64,000 bases of DNA from Anisodus tanguticus (GCA_034509755.1 CM067541.1:56989556-57053555); one strand, 5' to 3'; positions 35,601 through 48,044 are shown, counted from the stretch's first letter. Made by a program: numbers and translations. Notes: generated by a model from the sequence alone, not told the origin.

Positions 35601-37100
35601 ATTAAACAATTCCTGCTCATATTTTTGAAATTCTCAAACGTTCATTACGTTAATAAGTTAATCACATGAAAACGTGTCCTCCTTTAAATGACTTTGGGGC
35701 CTATTTTCATACAACGTCAGAAGGATTGGAAACAAAAGTGAATCATTTGGGTAAGTTTCACAATTGGAAACAACAAAGAATGTAATGCTTTTGACTCCAT
35801 CTTTTTAAATCATCATGGTCATTGCCCATTGGTCAAGCCTAGTAATGGACTGAGCTGATACTGGGTCTACCTTAGCCAGCCCATCCAAGCCCAACCTTAG
35901 GTAGGCTACAATCGGGCTGGGCCAACGTCATCTGGTAACGCACTGGCAGAGCAATCTTTCTTGAATTTAGCTTCATCATACTTCCCTTCCCTGTATATAA
36001 ATATGAGAAAGAAATACTTGCCAAATACCAACACACTGTTTACACAAAACTACCTTACTCTACTATGATTAAGTAAATATATTAAGTAACAAAAATATAT
36101 TAAAAATTACAGGTTACAAATTCATTGATTTGGTATAAACACCTTGGTAATTTTTTTCCTGTACTACTAATAAAGTAATTTTAATCTCAAATCTCATTGT
36201 TGCATAATGTCTGCTTGCACTAATATGAACTTTATATGCAGGACTTGCCTATTTCAAACTCAAAGCTCCGTGCATTAGGAAAACGATTAGAAGTCGTTCG
36301 AGCTCCAGTATATATTACTAGTATAATCTACATTTTCTGTAACAATAAGATCTCAAAATAGTACAAAAGGACCCATCCTTTCAAATCTTTTAGTTGACTG
36401 CCCAGATTTTAGGTTTGACTGTTTACCCCTCATCTTATATGCCAACTCGTTGACCTACAAAGGAAAAATCAGTAACATTTGTTTTGACCGGCACCATGTT
36501 GGATTCGAGCCACAGGAGTATGAAAGTATACACTTGAGGTTAAAAGTCCAATTGAATCTGCCTTCAAAAGCTGGTCCATTAAAATGATACTTGGATCTTT
36601 TACCTACGGGGAAAAAATAGTCCATATCCTATATTCCTTTGTTCTAGTGACAAGGAAAAACATAAGGGACCCTTAGCTAGCCACCATAAAAACATAAAGT
36701 AAAGCTAAGCACAAAAGGCCTAAATTACCAAGACCTTGTGGTCTGTCACGCTTCAATCCTTATTTTTTCGTCTTTTGCTGGGTTATGCTGCAGAGAACAA
36801 GAAAAGGAACTAATAATGACAACCATAATATGACTATGAGAGACCAGATGTGACTCAACCAATCATTTCTCTAGCACAAAACATATACTATAGCTAGAAA
36901 GAAATTCCAGGAAGGAAAAATCCAGTAAACTTCTTTTTCTTTGTGTTTTCCTTTCATTATATGATGATAGGAGGATACTTATCATTAATCAGGGAAGGAT
37001 TTAATTTGCATTGCTACAAAGGATCTACACGAGGGATTGCATCATCTACTGGACTAAAACAGGCCCTTTTACATTTTTATGAAGATGGAAAGAATTTTCA
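32646..37100. other. Long non-coding interval, partly of unusual composition
   Basis: 32690-33070 is GC-richer and has a style unlike its surroundings (CCAACTACCGACTCCTTCCG, GGAGCCGAGCCAGGAATGG); it may be an organellar insertion. The rest, to 37100, is AT-rich. 35480-35700 contains AACACTCAAAATATGACC and TTCCTATTAAACAATTCC-type words shared in style with the inverted-repeat element at 44490-50883. A TATA-like TGTATATAAATATG stands at 35990 but no gene follows. The open frames at 34338-34574 and 36943-37167 are not supported. Confidence 0.4.
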
Positions 37101-40100
37101 TTACCTAGTATTACTGTTGCTATTACTGCTGGAACGTACCAATGTTGACAGAATTTCCGTGAACTGAGGACGATTTGAAGGACAATTGTCCCAACACTTC
37201 ATCATAAGAGATCTCAAAACTTGGGGGCAATCCTTTGGAATTTCAGGCCTAAGCCCACAAGCAGCAATTCCAACAGCAGCCTGTACTGGCGAGTAAGCAG
37301 AATATGCTACCTCGCCAGCCACTAATTCCCATATAATCATTCCGAAACTATATACATTACTCATCCAAGTCTCTCTAACACTTTCAGGGTCACCTGCAAT
37401 TATCTGTTACAACCAAATTCATGGTTAAAATGTGGAAAATATTGCTTTTATCATTCATTGTGCATAAAAGCAAAGAGCTCATGGTGCATTACTTCTTTGA
37501 TAAACAACAACCAGATCTCAGCATATATTAACATCAACATCTGAGGCAGGCAAGTTATTAGACACCATTAAATCAATTATATAACCAGACTACTCTATTA
37601 AAAAAACTAGCATGTTCAGCAACTGTCAATTATAGCTTTAAAAGGATGAGCTTCAATTTTGTCCTCGTGATATCTGATCAAGCATGATTACTTAATAGAA
37701 TTATGTGACTTTGGTCCCTCCACTAACAAATTTTCGAAAATTTAATGGATTATTGACTTTAAATAAGAAGTAGAAGTATCAAATAACTCTCTTCCCATAA
37801 AAGTAGACACATGGTTTTCTTGTTAGCAGATGGACCAACTGTGATGTTTAGTATGATATTACAAAGAAGAAAATTGGGATTAGCCAATATCATAATTTCT
37901 CCTAAAAGAATAGAATAAATTCATTTGAAAATTGTCCCCAGAAATTAAAAAAAGGGCAGTCCGGTGCACTAAGCTCCCGCTATGCGCGGGATCCCCAGAA
38001 ATAGAAAGTACAAAAAATTGTAGCACCAGAATGAAAGTATACTGAACATCCTTAAAGATTTGCATCTTCAATTAAAAGTGGATTCCACTAAGAAAAATCA
38101 ACTCAGAATTGTTTGCTAGAATAAAAACCAAAAGTACATAATCATGCAGCAGAATAAGTGCCAACTCCATAAAGCAAAAGCAAATATGATAACATGCTGC
38201 GCATGCTCAAAAATCATGCCAGGATTAGTGGCAACGTTTTTATTAGTAGATAATCATCAAAAGGCCTACTTAAATAGTTAAAGACATTTAATCCAATGAA
38301 GACGTTGTTATGCTTCAGAACAGTAACGAAAATCAGAACTTTTCACCTCTTACGAACAATTAAAATAGTCATTTTGTGGCAACAATGGCAATCTTCCCCT
38401 TCCTTTTATGTATCGACAACACAGAAACTGCTTCTGAGGAAAAGTGTATGATACTTAATGGTCATTCAAAGAATGGACACCCAAAGGACTGGAGAACATC
38501 ACATGCCACTCATCGCAAACTAACTTGAAATTTTTATAGAACAAAACTGTCGTTACTGCAGGGATAGTTCAGAGAATCCTAGTTTTAGAGAACCTTAATT
38601 TGCCATAAAAGACAAATAATTGAGTAGTAAAATGAGATGGGCCGGAATGGAGCAAAATAGATGCGGAAGATTCATTTAACTTAACTAGTTTGACACATAG
38701 TAGTTATCGTTGTTGTTTTAGAAACTGATCGTTGGCTTGCCCCTCTTATTACACAACACCCAAGCACCATAACAGTATTTTGGCCATTACGGCAAGCCAT
38801 TTCGACCTCCCATTGCATGCAAAATCTATATGGTGCCTCCATTGACTTCTATTTCAGGTACGTTTAGCATATCTGACACAGAAAAACTCTCCCTTTCTAC
38901 TCACGGTCCTTTCTCTCACCCCCAAAGGGCCAAAAAAGATAAACTAGGGGACAGGTATAGTCTTATAAGAACTCCAACTTCCCCTACCTGAACTGGCACT
39001 CAGTTGGCATCGAAGACTGTTTACTCGGGCTACCACAGCATACATGGAAAGGTTCTACCAAGTAGCTCAGAACTCATGTAAGAAAACCAATCATTGACAC
39101 AAGTAAACCCCATTGTCATAACCTAAAAATAATTATACCACTAAAATTTCGGTTTACATCTTTCTCACCAAATCTACTTTCTCCATTCTGTTAAGATGTT
39201 TTCCAATTAAAAAGTGTAGTACAGTGAAAGCAGATCACATTGTTATGTAAGGCCCTACATTTTTCTGGATGGGTATCAATAAGGAATCTTGAAACCATCA
39301 CCTAAAGATGAACTTCACAACATATGCAAAACACTATCTTATACTTCAAATGATTACATAAGTTCCTCCACTTATGTTTAACTTTTAATTGGTATAACAA
39401 ATCTCATCTGAAGTGCTCTGCCAGAAAGGGAACAAAGATCCCAACACTTTTCCCCCTCAATCTAACACTACTCTGAAACTGTGACAATCTGAGAGCTAAC
39501 GACAAAATAATGTTGGTACAATCCCAAGAATAGAATTTTCAAAATATTTCCAAAAACTTCACTGAAAATTCCAGAATAAAGAGACATGAATGTATATACA
39601 TGGATCAAATTAGATGAGGAAGAGAACAAACCTCAGGAGCTAGCCATCTATAACCATCAGTCTCATACTCCATGGCCTCGTCAATACTCCTGCAAGCAGC
39701 TACTATGCCCATATCACCCAAGCATGCATTCCCATTTTTGTCTAACAAGATCCTCTGTGTATTGAGATCTCTATATGCAACTCCATGATCATTCATGAAC
39801 TTGATTCCCTCAGCTACATCAGTGGCAATCCTCACTATTTCTTTAGTTTGGAGTTTCTTTTTCTTTAGCATTAACTCATAAACTGATCCACCTTCCATCA
39901 ACTTAGTCAAAACACACAAGCCATGATTTTCATTGATGCAAACACCGAAAAACTGCAATATACTCTTTTGCCCGCAAGTCATCAGCTCCAAAAAATCTTT
40001 TCGAAGCACAAACTCGTAGGCAATTCCTTTGTCACACCCCCTAAGCTTCTCAACCGTAACTCTTTTTCCCTTGTATACCCCTTTGAATGTACTAGGTCCA

Positions 40101-42133
40101 ATCTGATCAATGAACTCAAGATTATCAGAGCTCAATAACCACTTTCCAACCTCTTCCCCACCAGATAACACAGTCTGCCATTCATCCACCGAGACTGTAA
40201 ACAAAGAAGTAGGTAAGGGCATTTGAAGCTGGACCTTTGGGCTCGGATTCTCGAACCCATTTCTGTAAGTTGGCTGCCCAGAATCCTCTTCAATGTCTCC
40301 ATATTCTCTGGTCTTTGTGTTCTCTTCTTGACTCCCACAAAGCCCAAAAGGTAGCTTCTTCATTGAAGTAGATTTTGGCTTCTTAAGGGCTGATTTAAGA
40401 ACATTTTCGATACGAGCCTTAAACATTTTTTCTTTCCCAGATTGAACCAAAAGCATCACAACCCCCAATGTAAAACCTTTCTTTTCAAAGATCTGTATCT
40501 TTTTACAGCAAATTGAGGCACTGTCGAGTGCCCCGGACATTGCAGGCCACGAAATAGAGGAGTTACATGCAAATGTCAACTTGAAAATCGACCCTTGGAC
40601 ATCATCAGACACCTCTTGTATCATAATGGCTGGGTGGTCCTCTGCGGATGCCTGCTCTATCAATCTAATATGTAGAAAGACATCCTTCATTTCAAATCCA
40701 GCTTGCCCATAGCTATCAAAAACAAGCCAAGTATATAAGAAAATGCCAAGACCAAAACAACCAGGCATCAAAGCCAAGAAATTAGATGGTGGCATGCAAT
40801 ATTTAGCGCAACCCAATTTTTATTTTTTACCTTTTTTTTAAATGGAAATACCTAACTAACCTAAAAGGAAAATATCTAGCTTGTGGTGGTTCAACTGACC
40901 AGAGCTCTTGGTCCAAACCACGTACACATAACAAAAACTACTAGTATGTCCTAATCTCACACTAGTTGGAATTGATCATATGAATTCTCAATAATCATTC
41001 CACTCCATTGAGACATTTTCATTTTGATGCTCATGATCATCTATATACTGTAATACATACAGGGCAGGAGTTTTGCAGAACCCACAAGTCAAACACTATA
41101 TACATATGTAAAAAACAACTATAGCTAGAGTTAGACATACATTTAGGGGTCGTTTGGTAGTTGGTTAGGAGCTAAGTTATACATGTATTAAATCCTGCAT
41201 AACTAATACATGTATAAGTTATGAGTGAATCTATGAATCTTTTATGTAGGATAGAAGATAAAATAACTAATCTGCATGAAATAATACATAGATTCTCTAG
41301 TAAATGATCCATGCATGGGCGTATTTATAGGCTAAAAAATGGGGCACGCGAACCTGTGATCTCTCTGAAAAACTAGGTATATATTTTCTAAAATTGGTAT
41401 AATATAACCTGTTGACATTCATGCTACGAGAAGGTTAAATGGTAAACTTGGTTGAATGTTAGTTAGTATTTAACTAGAGGATTAGGGATGAATTCCCACT
41501 TAATACATTTTTCCCTTTGGTCCACCCATGTTCTAGATTCGCCTATGAATTCATGTATGACTAACTGTAACCAGCTACCAACCCTTAGAACTCACACTCT
41601 AAGGTCTAAGCTCATAACCCAGGATGTCTAAATCTTAGATCCGCCAATATGCATACACATGTAATAACATTGTTAAAGTTTTCTTATAATTCACTCTAAA
41701 AATCTGTAAGGACAGTGCAATAACGAGTTTATTACCTGAGTGGAAACGAATCGTAATGCTTTCGAATATTCGAAACAAGCTTCTCAGGAAGTTGACTACC
41801 AGGATAAAGCTGAGTCAATCCCCGCACAACACTTCCCCAAACATGCTTCCTACACGTCTCAACCCGGTCCGATGTTGGGTTCGGGTCACGACCCGATTCA
41901 ATATTAAGCGAGTTTTTCAACGACGCAATAGCCTCCGATACGTTCCGGCTTATCCTCTGTAAACGCTTCTGCATCGCTGATGACTCTTTAAAACCTCCAT
42001 TGCCGGTGCCGGTAGAGCAACCGTTTTCCGTTGGGGCTTCCGATCTGTTATTGTTGGTCATTAGAATTTGTTCAACCATGTCTTCGTCCATACTAGTAGC
42101 TCTACTGGACCAGCATTCTAATGCTGCTGCCAT
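37101..42133 (-). CDS. RAF-like (TKL-type) protein kinase with atypical activation motif, 3 exons
   Basis: Exons on the minus strand: 42133-41736, 40712-39632 and 37403-37101. Phases 2 and 0 at the two introns close without conflict, giving about 593 residues. Start: ATG at 42133 (MAAALECWSSR), because an upstream in-frame ATG at 42175 adds only a short non-typical leader. Residues 1-330 are a non-kinase region. The kinase domain (about 330-590) shows IGPSTFKGVYKG (glycine loop lacking its last glycine), a lysine in VTVEKL (about 355), YRDLNTQRILLD (catalytic D about 448), LGDMGI in place of DFG (465-468), YRWLAPE and PFTEIL-type C-lobe sequence. The metal-binding aspartate of GDMG is kept, so catalysis is possible but should be tested. 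I recall plant relatives with the same GDMG. The protein ends with an Asn/Ser repeat. Intron 2 (2.2 kb) carries an Au-SINE fragment. Confidence 0.9.
37946..37991 (+). mobile_element. Au-SINE head fragment in kinase intron 2
   Basis: Only the first 40 or so bases of an Au SINE are present (GGGCAGTCCGGTGCACTAAG, CTCCCGCTATGCGCGGG), preceded by a short A run. An 11-bp direct repeat TCCCCAGAAAT lies at 37935-37945 and 37992-38002. A 3'-truncated SINE with a target duplication is unusual. Confidence 0.85.
41144..41587. mobile_element. MITE-like element upstream intron 1 of the kinase gene
   Basis: The left end TTAGGGGTCGTTTGGTAGTTGG and the inverse of the right end (TAAGGGTTGGTAGCTGG) are alike with a small gap. 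It lies in kinase intron 1 (40713-41735). A second MITE-like piece (about 41314-41546, CATGGGCGTATTTATAGGC against the inverse of GATTCGCCTATG) seems nested in it. Confidence 0.45.
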
Positions 42134-42480
42134 GATTTTATTTGAAGGTAATGGCAGATCCAGAATATTAATCAATCACGTCGCTTTTATTCTAAAATAT
42201 ATACGACTATTTAATTAGAATAAGTTTGTTATATGTACTTGAACTTACCTAGCTCGAGTAGTGTAGTGAAGTACTCCTAGTTTGGACTTTGGAGGTCTAA
42301 ACTTTCTATAAATATGGAATGAAAGTGAAATGTAGAGACGTTCGTTATATATACTATTTAGAGAGTGGGGAATGCTCCTAGTTCTTTTCTTTTCTTTGCT
42401 CCAAAAGGTGTAATCTCCCACCCAGCAGCCCTCACACCCCGATCCAACAGGTCTGTGAAGAAGGTAAATCATGGTAACTC
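42134..42480. other. Upstream region of the kinase gene
   Basis: Probable minus-strand leader and promoter. No TATA box could be fixed with confidence. The open frames at 42000-42218 and 42245-42472 are shadows or chance. Confidence 0.4.
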
Positions 42481-42640
42481 AATTGATTTCAAAGGTTAGA
42501 CCATTACCACGCTGCGCACAAGGAGCCCTCCTTTATTTCAAGAAGAAACCCCCACACTGCCGCTGACGGAATTCGATCCTTGGTCTTTGCTCCAAATATC
42601 CCCCTTGAAACCAATTGAGCTGCCCAAGCGGACTAGTTCT
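42481..42640 (-). mobile_element. tRNA-derived SINE-like sequence
   Basis: On the minus strand CCGCTTGGGCAGCTCAATTGG resembles a tRNA A box with its context, and GGATCGAATTCCGTC a B box, spaced as in tRNA-derived SINEs. It then runs on as GGCAGTGTGGGGGTTTC and GGAGGGCTCCTTGTGCGCAG. It does not fold as a complete tRNA, so a SINE is the better reading. Confidence 0.55.
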
Positions 42641-42793
42641 TTTCTTTTCTTTTTTGGTTCTCATCTGGTGGTGTTTGAAGCCATATTATATTTAAATTCC
42701 CTATGAGTATAGTTTATTTCTACTCAGAATTTTTCCACCACATTCAAATTATGCCAGGTTTTCGTTTTACAAGAATTAATTAATTAAATTAAA

Positions 42794-43081
42794 TGTTAAG
42801 ATTTCCACGTCAGATATCCTATAAGCTAGCTTTTAAGGTTGAGTTAGGCCCAAAATACATTATTTATATGATATCAGAATCAGGTTCATTCTAATTCTTT
42901 ATTCACCGATATTGGGTCCCCAAATTATATTATCCACGCTTCAATTAACAAAATATGAGTATGCGGGATAGTGTTAAGATTCTCACATAAATGAGAACAT
43001 GGACTCTTTATATGTACTTGGATAATCTTCACCCTACAAACTAGATTTTGGTTTGAGTTAGACCAAGATTCATACTTTACC
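42794..43081 (+). mobile_element. TRIM-type miniature LTR element, plus strand
   Basis: The 5' LTR (42794-42868, TGTTAAGATTTCCAC) has an internal deletion. TGATATCAGAATCAGG at 42869 is a primer-binding site for tRNA-Met with a few changes. The 3' LTR is at 42972-43081 (TGTTAAGATTCTCAC ... CATACTTTAC). The short interior has no coding capacity. It is the same family as 32411-32645 in opposite orientation. Confidence 0.75.
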
Positions 43082-43199
43082 ATTAATCTTTAAAATTATT
43101 ATATTTACATAAAAATGGACTCAAAGTGGAAAGTAGAGATTGTTATGTACGGAGAGAGTGGGGAAATTGTAGCAATGCTCCTGTTTCCCATTTAATTTA

Positions 43200-43428
43200 T
43201 GTTGGGTTTCGTTTTATCCGAGTTAATTTGATTAATTTTTAAAATTACATATAATTAGATTAACTTAATAATTTAAATATTTAAAAACTATATTAAGAAA
43301 AATATTATACTAGCAATTGTTCTTATGTCAATATTTTTAAAATACTTTTTTAAATATTGATCAAAGTTCACATAATTTGAATCACGATAAGTAAAAAAGT
43401 ATTATATAAATTGAGACGAAAAATATGT
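43200..43428. mobile_element. Degenerate Stowaway-like MITE
   Basis: The interior (TTAATTTTTAAAATTA, GTTCTTATGTCAATAT, TTGATCAAAGTTCACA) is close to the Stowaway-like MITE at 10876-11117, and the right end AAATTGAGACGAAAAATATG matches its end. The left end is eroded. Confidence 0.5.
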
Positions 43429-43448
43429 AATAAGTATTATAAATTATA

Positions 43449-43770
43449 TTTCATCCACTCTAATATATGTGGTACTGTTTGACTAGACATAAAATTTAAG
43501 AAAAAATATTTGAACTTTGTTTTAAAATAAACCTTAGACATTTGTGTATAAATCTTTTCATTAAGTATAAATAAAAATTTAAATTTGAGTTATTTTTAAT
43601 TATAAAATGATGATATTCTTTTTAAGATAAATTAAAAAAATGTGCCGCGTGTATTAGGACATAAAAAATCATAATTAACGATTTAAATATTTAAAGTATT
43701 AAGGAATTACAATAAATTTTTTATTTATTTTTCGAAATTCGAACAATATCACAATAAAGACGGAGAGAGT
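43449..43770. mobile_element. Stowaway-like MITE, second family
   Basis: TTTCATCCACTCTAATATAT followed by GTGGTACTGTTTGACTAG on the left and AATAAAGACGGAGAGAGT on the right match the common plant MITE ends derived from ACTCCCTCCGTCTC. The interior is AT-rich and non-coding. Confidence 0.6.
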
Positions 43771-44489
43771 TATTTTTTTGTGTGGGGCGAGGGGAAATTA
43801 ATAGGGGCGGTGACAAAGGAGTGTTTAAAAGCGACGGGCGGAGTGGTGAATGTGATGATAGTAATGTCTGATTAAACATGGAATTGTGATAATGATTTGT
43901 CATTCGGTGTCCTCGGAGATTGAAGCAACTCTTTGGGATGTGGGCCTCAATTTGCCTTGTCATATTTTTGTACTTCTATAGAAACAAAAGAGTAAATCAT
44001 ATCGTATACAGCTTAGTAGTCATGAATTTTCTATTTTCCATTGTGTGTGATTATATTACTTTATGTGATGATAACTTTAATCTTTAGTGAGAACTTTGTT
44101 GTTTTTCTGGTGTGAATGAATTTGAACCATGACTTTTGGGTTGGAGAGGAAAAAAAATGAATGATTTGAACTTCAAGTTTTGTTTTGATATATAATTTAT
44201 ATTTTTTAAATTATATTTTTTTATAGACATAAAAACTGATAAGTTATGAAAATTATCAATATTTTTTCAGTTCTTATACAATCTTACCAAAATGAGCAAA
44301 TCATAATTTATAACAAAATCAATACGCTACTAGAAGACCTTTCTAAAAATATAACATTAATTGATTGAACTTTAGTTCAATAAAATTAAAAATTGAACAT
44401 GAATTGTAGAGTAATTATTCTTTAATATGATTCTCCCACATGGTATAAACAGCTAGTAAATGATTGGTAAGAGTAAATTTGTTATAAAC
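43771..44489. other. Non-coding region
   Basis: AT-rich sequence between MITEs and the inverted-repeat element. No gene or matched repeat ends were seen. Confidence 0.4.
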
Positions 44490-45174
44490 ATGCTTAAGTC
44501 ATGTGCGACCACCTAAAATTGTCCACAGAATCCACTTAGAAACTTCAACTCAAATTTGTTCCTATTAAACACCTTTACCGATACGAATTTGAACCACTTA
44601 CATTTTTTAATAAAAAATCAAAAAGTTTAAAGTGTGTGTAATACACTCGCGGCTGACATGGCAAAGTGATGAATTAAATAATGACATGTGGCATTTGGTA
44701 AAAAAATTATTAAAAATTAATTATAAGAAGAAAAAAAGGAAAACCCATTTAAAACCTATTTAACTAATAAAATAAAATATTTCAATAATAAAAGACCACC
44801 ACCGTTTCTAGCAAAACCACCCCACCGTCGACAACCGCCCAGGCGTCAACCATAGCAGCCCCCTAACTTCACCTTCCTCATTTGATTTCCCAAATCCCAA
44901 CTATTTACCTTCTTTCCCGTCTTATATCCCCTCCCCATCTCATTTTGTATTGGTACAATGAGCAAGAATGGAATCTCGCCGGAAAAAATGGAGTTACGTC
45001 AAAAATTTATTTAAGTCCAGATTTGATTTTCTCTTCTCCAATTTTTCATAATGATGTGATTCATTTTTGTTAGATTATACTTATACAAATATGTCTTGGG
45101 ATTTAACTTGGCCGGAAAAAATAAAATTTCATCGAATAAAATTATGGTTGTGGTTGGTCGTTTGAAAGGTTAAG

Positions 45175-45510
45175 TGATACGATCTTCACAATTGAAGATA
45201 AGAACCGAGAGATCTAAAGAACAAAATATAAGAATTGTTCTTAAACAATCAATCGAACAGTTGGTAGACAAGTTTAGAACGATAGAGAAGATATTATTGA
45301 CTGAAATCATGAATTGAATGCATACAAATGAAGCTAGATCCAACTAATAAAGCCTATCGAAAAATGGAGGACAGCATGTGTTACTTACGTGCCCAAAGCT
45401 AACTACCTTAACCGACTGTGCCAATTGGAATTCAGCTGTAAAAACAGAACTAAATTGCGTAAATAAAAAAATACAAGAATTACAAATGAATATCTAATTG
45501 GATCATAACA
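45175..45510 (-). repeat. Chromovirus 3' LTR
   Basis: It starts TGATACGATC on the plus strand and ends GATCATAACA. It aligns with 50069-50420 apart from a small deletion near its middle. Confidence 0.93.
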
Positions 45511-45539
45511 ACTACCCTCCCCTTTAAAAATCTCTGTCC

Positions 45540-46102
45540 TCAAGGATTGAAAGTAGGGAACTTGAGCTGGAATTCCTGCAAATACTCCCAAATGCTGTCT
45601 TCAGGAGCTGAATTCAACCATTTCACAAGAACCTGAATGCCAGCATGACCATTCTTTGGGGCAAACCTCCTATCTAGAATAGCCTCTGAAACTAAGAGCA
45701 CATACCCTGTTCATTATGAACAATAGAAAGAACTGGGGAAACTGGTTGATTGCCAATCTTCCTTTTGAGCTGGAAAATGTGGAAAGTAGGATGGAGCCTG
45801 GAATGAGCAGGTAAGTCCAATGTATAAGCAACTTGCCCCACCTTGTGAGTAATCTGGAAAAGGCCATAAAACTTTGCTGAAAGCTTCTGAAAGCAGCGAC
45901 TTTTCAGTGAGAGTTGTCTATAGGGCTGTAGCTTGACACATACCCATTCTCCTACTTCATAAGACGTGTCAGTTCTACCCTTAACGGCATGAGACTTCAT
46001 CCTACTCTGAGCTCTGATGAGATGAGCTTTGTCAGTCCTCAATATAGCCTCCCTAACCTGTAAACTCCTGTCAACCAGCTCCAATTGAGAATCAAAGGGC
46101 AT
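45540..46102 (-). pseudogene. Chromovirus integrase C terminus and chromodomain
   Basis: 46102-45692 contains KLSAKFYGLFQITHKVG and LHPTFHIFQLKRK, the usual integrase C-terminal region. After a frame change the sequence to 45540 gives VLVKWLNSAPEDSIWEY and FQLKFP followed by a stop, a chromodomain of the plant chromovirus type. The aromatic cage residues are only partly as expected. Confidence 0.85.
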
Positions 46103-46137
46103 GTAGGGAAGTAAAGGTGGTGGTTGTTGACCATAAA

Positions 46138-46662
46138 CTAAGGGGTCATTTTGGTGGCTGAATGATAGAAGGTATCACATTCCTTAGGTCTGTCATATAT
46201 CATGCATCTGAGGTAGCATTCTAAGTATTTGTTGATCACCTCTGTCTGACCATCTGTTTGTGGATGGTAGGCAGTAGAGGTAAGCAATTCTACCTTCTGA
46301 AGTTTGAACAACTCCTTCCAAAACTTGCTTGTAAAGACCACATCTCTATCTGAAACTACAGACTTGGGCATGCCATGCAACTTGAAAACATGAACCATGA
46401 ATACTTGAGCTATATCCAAGGTTGTATATGGATGTTTCAGAGGTATAAAGTGAGCAGCTTTGCTCAGTCCGTCCACCGCCACATAGATCACATCCTTGCC
46501 TCTGGCCTTGGGCAAACCTTCAATAAAATCCATAGAAATGTCTTGCCATACCTTAGAGGAAATAGGTAATGGCTGTAACAACCCAGAATAATCCACATTC
46601 TCATATTTGCACCTTTGACATGTATCACATTCCTTGACAAAAGTATACACGGTTTGCTTCAT
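46138..46662 (-). pseudogene. Chromovirus integrase core
   Basis: A 174-codon open piece has CDTCQRCK (zinc ligands), the catalytic D in ISMDFIEGLP, D in VVSDRDVVF and E in TDGQTEVINK. The DDE triad is complete, but stops lie on both sides (46663-46668 and 46103-46137). Confidence 0.92.
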
Positions 46663-46668
46663 TTTTTT

Positions 46669-47700
46669 CTAGTAAAAATCGTGTTTTAACCTGTTCAAAG
46701 TGGTTGAGATGCTAGAATGGCCACCAATAGAACTGGCATGATAATAAGCTATCAGTTTGTTCCTCAATTGATCATCAGAACCAACCATCATTTTACCTTT
46801 CCTGCTTAGAATTCCAGTTTGCCACTTGTAATGAGCTTTCACAGGCATACCATTCTTCAATTTGCGAATGAGTGTCTTTAAAACAGTATCCAACTCCCAT
46901 GATTGCTTGACCTCCTCCAACAACTCCACTTGAGTGCCTGAGATGCTAAATAGCTGAACAGACTCCCCTCTCCTAGAAAAAGCATCAGCAACTGTGCTTT
47001 TCTTGCCTTTCTTGTAAGAAATGGTATAATCATAGCCAAGCAATTTAACTAACCATTTTTGCTGACTTGGGGTTGTAACTCTTTGCTCCAATAAGTATTT
47101 GAGACTATGAAGATCAGTCTTAATTGTGAAGTGTCTGCCTAACAAATAGGGCCTCCATTTCTGCACTAAACTAACCAAAGCCAATAACTTTCTTTTATAA
47201 ACTGATAGTACCTTATTCTTAGTAGAAAGTCCCTTGTTGTAGAAAGTTATGGGTTTCCCTTCTTGAGCCAAAACTGCTCCTATACCCTCACCTGAAGCAT
47301 ATGTTTCCACCACAAACTCCTTAGTATAATCAGGCAGTGCTAAGATGGGTGCTGAGGTAATCAACTTCTTTAGGCTCTCCACAACTTCAGTAGCAGACTG
47401 ATTCCAAGTAAAATTTCCCTTCTTGAGGAGACCAGTAAGGGGTCTAGCAGTAATACCATAACCCCTCATAAATCTTCTATAGTATCTAGTTAAACCAAGG
47501 AAGCCTCTCAAAGCTTTAATGGTTTTGGGCAATAGCCAAGTAAGAACTGCACTCACTTTATTAGGATCCATGGCAACTCCATCTGCTGAAATTAAATGGC
47601 TCAAATAATCAATCTGATTTTCACCAAATGCACATTTGCTCTTCTTGACAAATAAGGCATTAGACCTTAAGACTCCAAATGTTTGTCTCAAATGCTGCAA
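46669..47700 (-). pseudogene. Chromovirus reverse transcriptase end and RNase H
   Basis: A 343-codon open piece runs from the reverse transcriptase connection (LRGFLGLTRYYRRFMRGYG) through RNase H (FYNKGLSTKNKVLSVYKRKL, TDLHSLKYLLEQRVTTPSQQ) to the HHCC zinc finger start of integrase. In RNase H the usual DAS at the first catalytic position reads TYAS, so the catalytic Asp is lost. Confidence 0.9.
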
Positions 47701-47726
47701 ATGATCAGTCCATGAGGTGCTGTAAA

Positions 47727-48044
47727 CTAAAATATCATCAAAAATACAAGGATGAATTTCCTGACGTATGGTTGGAAGATCTTGTTCATCAGGCTCTGGA
47801 AAGTAGATGGAGCATTGGTAAGGCCAAATGGCATTACCAAGAACTCAAAGTGACCATGATGAGTTCTAAAAGCTGCATTGGGAATGTCCTCATCACACAT
47901 CTTTATTTCGTGATATCCTGACCTCAGGTCCAACTTAGAGAAGAACTTAGCACCATGCAGCTCATCAAGTAACTCTTCAATGACTGGGATGGGAAATTTA
48001 TCCTTAACAGTATGATTGTTAAGTTTGCTATAATCAACACACAT
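47727..48044 (-). pseudogene. Chromovirus reverse transcriptase core, frameshifted at the active site
   Basis: The piece shows MCVDYSKLNNHTVKDKFPIP, FSKLDLRSGYHEIKM and FLVMPFGLTNAPSTFQ. A one-base loss lies just before the catalytic aspartate pair, so the DD of the active site is read in another frame. Confidence 0.9.

Noticed and set aside
42481..42640. Possible functional tRNA gene on the minus strand
   Set aside because: A- and B-box-like words are present, but no cloverleaf with acceptor and anticodon stems could be drawn; a SINE is more likely.
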